This document shows positions 55,168 through 63,945 of a stretch of DNA of 64,000 nucleotides, one piece after another. The DNA lies in contig OZ010599.1 of NCBI GenBank assembly GCA_963932145.1, positions 44,570,844 to 44,634,843 of the forward strand, in the 5' to 3' direction. A program made the position numbers and the translations under genes. The DNA comes from Acanthosepion lycidas. Taxonomy: Eukaryota > Mollusca > Cephalopoda > Sepiida > Sepiidae. Every line of letters begins with the position of its first letter. Position 1 is the stretch's first letter. The notes under the pieces are model-generated. The model did not search any database. It was given only the letters and a program-made list of their open reading frames with translations, and was not told where the DNA came from.

Positions 55168-55662
55168 TCTTTGATTTACACATTTTTTTCCAGGTCCCGC
55201 CCAAGGACCTAAGGTTAGAAATGGTATCATGACACTTTCCACTGACAAAAAAAAAAAAATTACATAGATAAAGCCCTTCGTAAAGTGTGGGCTGTACTTG
55301 TCAGAACAGTTTTTTGCATCTCCTTGAGGCATGGACTTCCAGGAATTCCCTCAATTAGTCTACTGCAATCTTTTCCTACCAGTCCTAGGGCTCCATCTAC
55401 AACAGGGATTGTTGATTTTCCCATATGCCACATTTTTGAGATTTCTATTTCAAGGTCATTGTATTTTGACAGCTTTTTGAATATCCAACGATACATTGCA
55501 GTCAGCAGGGACTAATATATCAATAAGGAAGCACTTTTTTTGTTTGTGGTCTTTAATAACAATATCTGGGTGGTTGGCTCTGATTGTTCTGTCAGTGTGT
55601 ATTGTGTAGTCCCATAGAATTGTAACAGGTCCTATCACCGTAACCGAATCTGGGTGGTGTTC
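55168..55662 (-). mobile_element. R4/Dong-like LINE, restriction-like endonuclease end, in (ATC)n
   Basis: The minus strand encodes SVTVIGPVTILWDYTIHTDR, then ANHPDIVIKDHKQKKCFLID, a PD...D spacing as in the restriction-like endonuclease of R2/R4-type LINEs. After a frameshift near 55470-55495 it continues KLSKYNDLEIEISKMWHMGK, then IPVVDGALGLVGKD and LTSTAHTLRRALSM, stop. The reverse transcriptase is lost by 5' truncation. The 3' UTR ends in (AAT)n. The 5' side abuts (GAT)n and the 3' tail is followed by (GAT)n again. The clade is inferred. Confidence 0.65.
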
Positions 55663-55663
55663 A

Positions 55664-55666
<3 letters not shown>

Positions 55667-55698
<32 letters not shown>

Positions 55699-55699
55699 T
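55667..55699. repeat. (ATC)n flank of the LINE
   Basis: Eleven ATC units directly border the truncated 5' end of the LINE. Confidence 0.95.
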
Positions 55700-55994
55700 T
55701 ATAGCTTTTGTTTCTGATATTATTATAGCAGATACATGTATTGAGATTCTGGAAAATTTAAGATATTATTTTAAAATGGGTCTCAAATCCAGATGTGGAA
55801 GGAAATGAAACAATATTTGATCATATTGTCCAAAACTGATTTAAGTATTTGTCTTTTAAAATGAAACTCAGAATTAGATAGCCATTATTTATTGATTATG
55901 ATGCTTTAAAATGCAAACTACAAGAGAACCTAACCACCAGCACTCATAAACTTTCAAAAATGCTTCCTTCACTGAAAAATATGTTCTACAGAGC
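55700..55994. other. Unassigned sequence
   Basis: Nothing recognised. Confidence 0.3.
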
Positions 55995-56200
55995 ATTACA
56001 TCTTCTTCTTCTTCTGTGTGCCATGTCCCTTCAGGTCATTGGCAATCATGGCTTTTCATGATATCTTGTCCTTTTTAGCTCTTAATAAATTTTGTCATTT
56101 TTATATTTCTCCTAAACTTTTCTGTCATTCATTTACTCAAGCTCACTAGGTAAGTAGTGCATTGTTTTCCTCTTTTCTCATTATGTACCCTAAGCTTCAA
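55995..56200 (-). mobile_element. RTE-like LINE, 3' fragment
   Basis: GTGTGCCATGTCCCTTCAGG, TCATTGGCAATCATGGCTTT and CTCACTAGGTAAGTAGTGCA match the 3' end of the copies at 46.8 and 61.5 kb. A short (TTC)n at 56007 is its (GAA)n tail. Confidence 0.65.
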
Positions 56201-56884
56201 AAAGCATACAAGAGGTCTTAAGAACTTCCTCATGATTAAAACAAAATGAACATACTTTTGATACACACAAATATTTTGTTGTGAGATTTCTGTATTTACT
56301 TTTTTAGAATTATCCACATTTTCATAGTTTTTGCTTTTCACAATGTTTTCAGTGTTCTATTTTTCAGTCCGCTTGCTACAAACATAGTATTTACTGAATA
56401 ATATAAATAATAATTATAAACATGACTATTGCAAATATCGGCAACTGGACCAATAAAAACAGCATGAGTAAACCAAAGGAAAATGATTAATCATCCAATG
56501 AAATCACTGACAGCACTAGCAGCAAGTCTGAGGTTTACAACAATATGAATAAAATGGAAAGATATAAAGTTTTGCTACAAGTATTTATAAACAGAAGTAA
56601 AAATGTCATTAGATTTTTAAGAATTTTTAAATTTAAAAATACTCATAAATATACTTCAGGCTAGCTGAAAGTCAAGATAAACTATGGAAGATGCTAAGTG
56701 ATGTAATTTAATGTCTGTTTAACAAAATTGAGTACATATTTTAATTGACTATTTTATTATGTAATTATTTATATTATTTTAGTTTGAGGCTAACTTATGC
56801 ATTATTTATTTAAAATAATAGAGCTTGAATTTAACCGTTTTCCTTTAATTTTTAATCCAAAGAAGAAACTGCAATATTATTGCT
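56201..56884. other. Unassigned sequence
   Basis: Nothing recognised. Confidence 0.3.
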
Positions 56885-57109
56885 ACTGACGTGGTATCTC
56901 AGTTTCAATCACATTCCCATTGATATAATGCATATTTGCCTATGCTTTTTCAATAAATATTTTCATAATTGTCCTGATGAACTTACCTCTTTTATTTATT
57001 TAGAATTATTAAATCCCTGTTATTCTATATATGCATTGAACTCTTTTTTTCCAGTGTGCCTCTGTAGCATACACCTTAGGAGTTGCTTACTTTATATTCT
57101 ATTTAAATT

Positions 57110-57112
<3 letters not shown>
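56885..57112 (+). mobile_element. Jockey/CR1-like LINE, old C-terminal fragment
   Basis: The plus strand reads HICLCFFNKYFHNCPDELTS, which aligns with TSLCLFYKYFHGNCSNELLS of the large LINE. The following part is frameshifted and ends at a (TA)n tract. Confidence 0.6.
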
Positions 57113-57155
<43 letters not shown>

Positions 57156-57235
57156 AGTATAGGATTAGTGTAGACGGAATAAAATTCCAATAACCAAAAA
57201 CATTATTCATAAAAGAGTGACAGAGTAGAGCAAAT
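57113..57235 (-). repeat. (TA)n plus GAGCACT-family piece
   Basis: TA units at 57113-57153 are followed, on the minus strand, by GGTTATTGGAATTTTATTCC and GCTCTACTCTGTCACTC, the same order as at 37530-37625. Confidence 0.6.
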
Positions 57236-57375
57236 TTATTAAAAAATTATAACAGAAATAATAAGTGATGGTATTGATTGATATGACAGCAGAAGTGTTG
57301 AAACAAAATGTCTATTTTTGTGGTGATGTTATAAAATTTTTGTTATAATTTTTGAATGAATATTATATATATATG
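57236..57375. other. Unassigned sequence
   Basis: Nothing recognised; ends in a short TA tract at the transposon border. Confidence 0.3.
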
Positions 57376-59152
57376 CAGTGCCGTTTGATAAAAGTGACGC
57401 ACATGATTTTTTTTACTTAAAATTTTTTTCGCCTATTGTTTTTGGGGTCAAACTAATTTTTAATCTTACTAATATAAAGACCTCTTCCTGACCACCTAGT
57501 AAAAAAGTTTACTCACCCTAAAGTATTCTATTGATAATTATAATTTAGGATATAAATGAAATTTAGGGAAAAACTGTGCAAAAAAAGTGACTCACTTATT
57601 TCCTGCAACTTGTAATCAATAGAAACATAACCAAACAGCTTTAAATAAAGAATAATAGAGGTATAATTTATTTATAATAGGTAATATTGTTCGAAATATT
57701 TCATAATCTATGGGTTCTCCTTTATTTTGAATAACCTTTTCAATTCTTATTAGCATTGACTTGATTAGGTTCTGGCAAATCTCATCTCCAAGCATTGAAT
57801 TCCATTCGGATATGAAATTCATAATCAAATCCTCTCTGTTGCTCAACTGCTTTCTTGAGAGCCTGTACTTTATAATGCTCCATAAGTTTTCTATGGGGTT
57901 GAGGTCAGGAGATTGGGGCGGCTATGTCATAACACTCACCTGCTTCTCATCAAAGTATTCCTTCATCAATTTTGATTTGTGACAGGGAGCATTATCCTGC
58001 ATAAAAATGAGCTTGGTGGGGTTGATTTGCACCCTTTCAGCAGAAGGGAGCAGACAAGATTCTAAAATTCTCTTGTACTGCTCGCTCCTGAGGGTCTTTT
58101 CAATAGGTTTTAAGAAATCAGTTCCATGAAAAGAAAAGCATCTCCAGAGCATTATACTGAACAGATGCTTGACAGTACTTACTGCTAAATTCAAAGAGCT
58201 TTCAAAGCTTCTTCTTCGAATTTTAGATTGCTTATCCTTTGAATTTAGTTCAACTTTTGTTTCATCAGAGAAGAGAACATTCTTCCAGTCTTCTACGGTG
58301 AAATTTTTGTAATAGTGAGCCCATTCAAGTCTCTTGGATTTGTTGACTTTGCTTATTAGCAGCTTAAACCTTCGTGTACAACATTTGTAGCCTTGTTCTA
58401 ACAGCCACTGATGGACTGTTGAAGAGGCAAGACTAACACCTTGCTCTTCACATAGACTGGCTGCAATTTCTTGGCTAGTTATAGTCCTATTCTTTGCAAC
58501 TTCTCTCCTGATTACCCTGCCAGTTCTATCATCAATCTTTTTCTTTTGTCCCCTTGTTTCCTTCCTTGGAGCAGGAGTGGCATTATTATGTGCCCTAAGC
58601 ACTCAAGAAACAGTTGATTGTGAGGTTATAGCAATTTCTGCAATTTCTCTCGTAGACTTGCCTGCTTTTGAGAGGGCAATAATAGATGCCTTATGTGGTT
58701 CTGAGTGGGCTATTTCAAGCTGTTTTTATACTGTATGAGGCTTTCTGGAATATTCTGGAATACTCTAGATTTAATTTAAGCTGTTCTAGAATTCTCTAGA
58801 ATATTGTTCTGAGTGTATTGTAAAATAGTTTTCAATATTTTGTCAAAAGCTCTTTAAATTTACCAGTTTAATCAATAGAATGCAATATCTGAGTCACTTT
58901 TTTTGCATAGAGTTTTTTCCCAAATCTCAATGACCAAATCTCTTGGCGTAACCTACAAGACCTTCAGTTTACTTTCTAAATGTAATACCTATTGTGTGTG
59001 TGTTTTTGTATACCCTATCACAAGGTTTTTCAAACTGTGGGAAGGGGTCTTTATATTAGTAAGATTAAAAATTATTTTAAACCCAAAAACAGTAGACAAA
59101 AAATATTTTTAGTAAAAAAGATCAGGTGAGTCAGTTTTATTGAACAGCACTG
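57376..59152 (-). mobile_element. Tc1-like transposon, copy 2 (both termini present)
   Basis: The left end CAGTGCCGTTTGATAAAAGT and the right end (minus strand CAGTGCTGTTCAATAAAACT) are present, with TA directly after the right end. Outer and inner direct-repeat cores (AAAAGTGACTCAC type) exist at both ends, the IR/DR arrangement. The 1777-bp copy is collinear with copy 1 and shares its foreign insert (58928-59041). The ends look competent for movement in trans. Confidence 0.9.
57616..58740 (-). pseudogene. Tc1-like transposase, copy 2, two stops
   Basis: The protein is nearly the same as copy 1, with substitutions such as NNATPAP, VNKSKRLEW and NAPCHKS. It shares the early TGA (58605-58603) of copy 1 and has in addition a TAG at 57924-57922 in place of the Trp before PPQSPDLNPIENLW. 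Catalytic Asp, Asp and Glu codons are all still present. The gene is inactive as it stands. Confidence 0.9.
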
Positions 59153-59308
59153 TAATTAATCTCTTAAAGACATTAACTTGCACATACATTTAGTACAATC
59201 TTTGAGATATCATTATTCATTATGTTATCCTTAAGTGATTAATGGATTTTGAAACAATACACACCCCAATGTATTTGTATTTACACCTCAAATAAGTTTG
59301 AAAAAAAT
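59153..59308. other. Unassigned spacer
   Basis: About 155 bp between Tc1 copy 2 and repeat X, without recognised content. Confidence 0.4.
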
Positions 59309-59439
59309 AAGAAAGACAATTATTTTATAACAATATTTTTTTATTTGAAACAGGTCAGAAATTATAATAATCTTTTAACCAGTTATTCATGTAAAAGAAA
59401 CCCTGAAAAACTTCTTTGGCTGTTAATTCCATCATTAGA
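59309..59439 (+). repeat. Repeat X near Tc1 copy 2
   Basis: This is the counterpart of 41718-41848, about 93 percent alike by eye. It ends exactly where a solo Tc1 inverted repeat begins. Confidence 0.8.
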
Positions 59440-59635
59440 GTTTTTTCCTGAATCTCATTTATATCCAAATTTATAATTATCAATAGAATACCTTAGGGTG
59501 AGTAAACTTTTTTTCTAGGTGGTCGGAAAGGGGTCTTTATATTAGTAAGAATAAAAATTATTTTAAACCCAAAAACAATAGACAAAAAATATTTTTAGTA
59601 AAAAAAATCAGGTGAGTCACTTTTATTGAACAGCA
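59440..59635 (-). mobile_element. Solo Tc1 inverted repeat (about 195 bp)
   Basis: On the minus strand it starts near TGCTGTTCAATAAAAGTGAC and follows the left inverted repeat of copy 1 through GACCACCTAG and CACCCTAAGGTATTC. It has the original spacer and lacks the foreign piece seen in the right repeats of copies 1 and 2. No transposase is attached. Confidence 0.85.
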
Positions 59636-60056
59636 TACAGTATATATGTATATGTTTGTGCTGATATAATGCCTGAGACTGTTATCTATCAGGCATATCT
59701 GTACACACTATGGTGAATTTGGTTAATATGCTGACTACTTTACATTTTTGGTTCACTGTGGTGGGTGTATAGAATTAGCAAAATATCAAACAGTATTGGC
59801 CACCAACTGGTTAGAAGAGACATCTTTTTTGAAATTAATATATTTCCTCTGCCATGAGGCATTGAGCACATTTTTTCTTTTGAATGTCTATTTTTCACTC
59901 CATAGTGAGTATTTAACTTATAAAGTATATTTATATATTCTGTACCAGAATGGAGTATCCTTTTCAACTGCTAACAAATAAGCAGCATGTGCACATGAAA
60001 CTTAAAGTTGTGGAAAAGCACTGAAATTTAAGTATCACTTTGCATATATTATATTT
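59636..60056. other. Unassigned sequence
   Basis: Nothing recognised. Confidence 0.3.
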
Positions 60057-60108
<52 letters not shown>

Positions 60109-60180
60109 GTTGGTGCAAAATTAATGTCGTTTTCTCACATATGTTACTATGTAAGAAAACGATATTATTTTTGCACCAAC

Positions 60181-60228
<48 letters not shown>
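60057..60228. repeat. (TA)n tract split by a MITE
   Basis: TA units at 60057-60104 and 60185-60227 flank MITE copy 6 on both sides, so the original TA run was at least 90 bp. Confidence 0.95.
60105..60184. mobile_element. Mariner-type hairpin MITE, copy 6 (80 bp)
   Basis: The ends TTAGGTTGGTGCAAAA are perfect inverted repeats. The interior (TCGTTTTCTCACATATG...) differs from copies 1-5, so this is a distinct subfamily. Its 80-bp length equals that of primate MADE1 as I recall it. Confidence 0.9.
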
Positions 60229-60229
<1 letters not shown>

Positions 60230-60247
60230 AGCACTGTGTTTTTATAG

Positions 60248-60270
60248 CATCTTCATTATTTACTTTATTA

Positions 60271-60328
<58 letters not shown>

Positions 60329-60351
60329 TAATAAAGTAAATAATGAAGATG
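60248..60351. repeat. Perfect palindrome, 28-bp arms around (TA)n
   Basis: CATCTTCATTATTTACTTTA, TTAAACTA on the left is mirrored exactly at 60324-60351, and the whole centre is alternating TA, so all 104 bp are self-complementary. A one-arm variant (CATCCTTATCATTTACTTTA) lies at 60650-60670. Confidence 0.95.
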
Positions 60352-60529
60352 GTATATAAATAAAACAAAAAGAAAACTTATCTTAACCTACACATTTCTA
60401 GCTCTGATGGACTTTATCAAAGTAAATGTGTTTTTGTCTTTATTTATATTACTTTTTTAGAGATGTAACCACAGTTATATCTGAAATTTTATGTACACAT
60501 ATGTCTAATATATATATATATATATTATG

Positions 60530-60594
60530 AAATGGACAAAGTCCGACAATTATTTTAAGACATCTATAAAAAGAATGTATAAACATAAAAATGT

Positions 60595-60600
<6 letters not shown>
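60530..60600. repeat. tRNA-SINE tail-related fragment
   Basis: AATGGACAAAGTCCGACAAT (complement of the SINE end at 30340-30367) and ATAAAAAGAATGTATAAACA (direct match to 30300-30320) stand side by side, so one part of the SINE tail is inverted here. Confidence 0.6.
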
Positions 60601-60644
<44 letters not shown>

Positions 60645-60677
60645 TTGTAACATCCTTATCATTTACTTTATTATTAT

Positions 60678-60717
<40 letters not shown>
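60598..60717. repeat. Two (TA)n tracts
   Basis: Tracts at about 60598-60641 and 60680-60717. Confidence 0.95.
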
Positions 60718-60720
<3 letters not shown>

Positions 60721-61009
60721 TGTTTGTGTGTGAATAGTGCAATCATACTGTCTTTTTATAGAAATATCTGATTTATTTATATCTGAATTTTTATATACAT
60801 GGTTGTATATGCATATACTTTATTGCAAATATAACTTATTTACAGTTTTTTACAACATAAATAATCCTCACCAAACCATAAAAAGCAAATGTAAGGAACA
60901 TAAATAAAAACAAAATTCCATGATACAAACAACACATATATAAGTCTTTAATGGATAGCTTTGACATGAGACATGTGGCAATACAGTACCTGAGTTAAAA
61001 GCTTCTAAC
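60718..61009. other. Unassigned sequence
   Basis: Nothing recognised. Confidence 0.3.
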
Positions 61010-61600
61010 CACCATGAACAAAAGATTCTCTGAACATATTTACTAAGACAATTTGGAAAGTGTGACACTGAAATCCAAAGGTGCATTGGGAGAGTAAATG
61101 ATGCCTTCCAAAACCTAAGTAAAGTATTGAGAACCAGAAAAAAAATTTCATTAGAAACAAAGAAAAGGGTACTGAATGGTTATGTAATATCATTCCTTCT
61201 ATATGGCAGTGAATGCTGAACAATCTCCTCAGAGATGAAGAAGAGACTTGAAGCAACAGAAATGTGGTTCAGCAGAAGGAGAATATCATGGACTGAGCCT
61301 GTAAGCAATGACAAAGTTCTAGAAAACATGGCAACAAAAAAATTTTATACTTAAAATCAGGAAGAAAATGTTGAAATTTCTAGAGCACATAATGAGGAAA
61401 GAGAGTTTAGAAAATTTGATACTCACAGGATAGATTGAAGGCAAGACGGACAGGGGAAAACAATGAATAACTTACCTAGCAAGCCTGAATAAATAGATGG
61501 TGGAGCAAGGATTAGGAGAAATAACAATTTTAGAGATTATAGAGAGCCATAATCGCCAATGTCCTGAAGGGACATGGCACATAGAAAAAGAAGACAATTC
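61010..61600 (+). mobile_element. RTE-like LINE, the longest C-terminal copy
   Basis: The plus strand encodes VNDAFQNLSKVLRTRKKISL, then ETKKRVLNGYVISFLLYGSE, KKRLEATEMWFSRR and, after a frame change, LIEGKTDRGKQ-like and SHNRQCPEGTWHIEKE. The order LLYGSECW, EMWFYRRM, FLGHIMRK, GKRxRGRQ and ANVLEGHG is the conserved C-terminus of the family. The 5' half with the reverse transcriptase is missing. It ends GGGACATGGCACATAGAAAA followed by a short GAA tail. Confidence 0.75.
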
Positions 61601-62340
61601 AAAGAATAATAATACAGAAATATTTTAAAATTAGACATATTCATTACATAATTATAAAGTAAATACTAAATGTCTTCAAACAAAATGTGAACAAAAGAAT
61701 TATTTCAGGATAACTAGGTATTCTAAAGAAAAAGCAATCTTAGCAGAATTAGAATCAGAAGAAGAAAGGTGAGAGGTCATCATGCAAAAGTCAATAAAAG
61801 TTAGGCTGTCACTAAAGTTAGCACCTAAACACCCACTAAATTGGAAGGGAAGCCATTAAACGAATGAACCAATAAGAAAATTGAATCAACTATTTCAGAT
61901 GGCTTAATTATCAAGAGATAATTTTGCAAGCAATCATAATAAAATTTGTCATGAACAATTGTGCTGACATAGAAGAAATACAGTAGTTGTATAAGAATGT
62001 AACCATTTAAAACTGAAGAAATTAGTATGAAGTTGATCCCATTTGAGCTTTCAGTCAAATTTTATCATGAATACAGTACAGTGCTTTCAGAAATAGATAT
62101 TCTTCCTACTAATTGATTCTTTGAATATAAATATGATTTTTAGCAGCCAAATATATTGTACTATATTAAGTATTATTTTCTTTAGACATTTTTTCTGGAG
62201 TTGACAAAATAAGATATGAATTGAATATTTAATTTATTACAATCAAAAGTTTCCTCCCTGTAGAAAATGGAATGTAGAATGGGATCATATCAGCTTTAAT
62301 GACAGGCTAGAAAAGGTACAGCAATAAGATCAAACTTATT
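61601..62340. other. Unassigned sequence
   Basis: Nothing recognised. Confidence 0.3.
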
Positions 62341-62344
62341 AGAC

Positions 62345-62680
62345 CTTCTTCTATACAATGCATACCCTCAGGACACAGGCAATCATGGCGCTCTACAACT
62401 TCCTATCTTGTGTGGCACTTAGCAGTTTTTCCTGCTTTGCTAAGCACCCTGCCTGCCATTCTGCCATCCATTCACACAAGCTTGTCAGGTAAGTCATTTG
62501 CTGCCTCTCCCTATCTCTCTTGCCCTCACTATGCTCTATGAGGGTCAAGTTTTCCAAGCCCTTCCTCTTCATTATGTGTCCAAGAAATTTCAGCTGTCTC
62601 TTCCTGAGTATAAGTATTCTTTCTGCTACCATTTTCTTTAAGGCTTCCTTGTTGTTTACTCGCTCTGTCTATAGATCTAG
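62345..62680 (-). mobile_element. RTE-like LINE, C-terminal fragment with a 79-codon frame
   Basis: The minus strand is open for RILILRKRQLKFLGHIMKRK, then LENLTLIEHSEGKRDRERQQ and MTYLTSLCEWMAEW, ending at RKL before a stop. This is the best preserved example of the GHIMRK...GKRxRxRQ block. Confidence 0.75.
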
Positions 62681-62769
62681 TAAATCATTTAGAAAAACAA
62701 GTCAAAACGTAATGTCAGTTCTTGACATTTGGAGGATTTAAGAAGTTTTTTTTTTTGTGTATGCCTTTT

Positions 62770-62830
62770 GCACTGAAATGGCAATGGTAATATTAGCCAT
62801 TTCCTTATAAGGAAACATTTGGCATTTATT
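62770..62830 (+). repeat. Dispersed repeat with a 16-bp palindrome, second copy
   Basis: GGCAATGGTAATATTAGCC and TTTCCTTATAAGGAAA match 31540-31600 on the opposite strand. A 68-residue frame over this region (62819-63025) has no known relative. Confidence 0.6.
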
Positions 62831-63029
62831 GACCAGGCAACCAGTAATACTGCCAGTGAAATTTATAAAATCTTTCTCCGAAAACAATTTTTCAGGAAAA
62901 TAGATTTCCCAAAACAAGTAGCTGTTATCACTTCTTCCAGTATTGAGGAAGATTTCCTTCCTGAACTTTTATTTGGATTAGTGTGGAATGTCAACATCAT
63001 GATTACGTTATTATTTTCTCTTTGAATTA

Positions 63030-63520
63030 CATGTGCTATCTATTTTAGTTGTTGCTGTTGTTGGTAGTCCTCAAATGATGGGGTTTCTTTTATTTGGCAC
63101 AGTTCTTTGTTTGTGATTCTGTAGCATCAGTCCACAAGGTTTGAAGAAGTGTGCTCTTCACCAAGACCCACAAGTTTCACTCACTCAAAGTCATTTTTGA
63201 CCACTGATTTTAGAAAATGATTCTGTATAGTTGACAGTTTAGATATTTATGAACATGAACCAAGTTTTCAGGTTAATGTTTTAGTATTGTAGAATTAGTA
63301 TATACTAATTCTACATCCTGAATTTTTATGATGGATTCAGAGTATGTGCCATTACTGCTTTCTTTCCAATTCAAGATCATATTTTCCATTTTGGAAAAGT
63401 TTACTTGAGTCTTATTTCTTGGAACACTTGATAGAGGAGGTTGATTTTCTAGCCACTGCTCACCTGTTTTGATAGTTTTAAACTCTTTTAGTGAAGACAG
63501 AATATTACATAATGAATATA
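63030..63520. other. Unassigned sequence
   Basis: A small inverted repeat (GAATTAGTATATACTAATTC, 63291-63310) is the only structure seen. Confidence 0.35.
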
Positions 63521-63524
63521 TTTT

Positions 63525-63945
63525 TTAATCATTTCACTCCAAGCAAGATGATAAAGCCACTGAGACACAAGGGGTTACTGAGTGTGAGAGATTATGAAAA
63601 AAAGAACAATACTAAGGATGGAAATAAATAAAAAAAAATGAATCAAGAATACAGATCATAACAGTTGGCATTGAATTTAAATTTCTGAAGATCAAAGTTG
63701 ACTGGAAAACAAGAAGCCAGAAGAGAGTTCTATGGCAAGAAATGCAAGAACTGTTAGCATAGAACTTATGATTACATCTAGCCATTTTAAATGTAAATTG
63801 ATGGGACCTTGCCACCAATCTACTACTGCACTTAAATTGACAAAGTCTAGGTACCCTGAAGTAAAGTTCATCAGAACATTTTACCATGAAGGTATTTATA
63901 GAAAAGGCATTGGGAAAATATAAAAAAATATTACATAGCAAACAT
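63525..63945 (-). mobile_element. Jockey/CR1-like LINE, 3' fragment
   Basis: On the minus strand it carries KCSDELYFRVPRLCQFKCSS then RLVARSHQFTFKMARCNHK, matching ELLSLVPSLHEYKRLTRLA...HPYTVETLKCSH of the large LINE, and the 3' UTR TAACCCCTTGTGTCTCAGTG with GGAGTGAAATGATTAAAAAA. It reaches close to the window edge and is 5'-truncated. Confidence 0.7.

Noticed and set aside
55285-55515. Plus-strand frame of 76 residues
   Set aside because: It is antisense to the R4/Dong-like LINE coding end on the minus strand.
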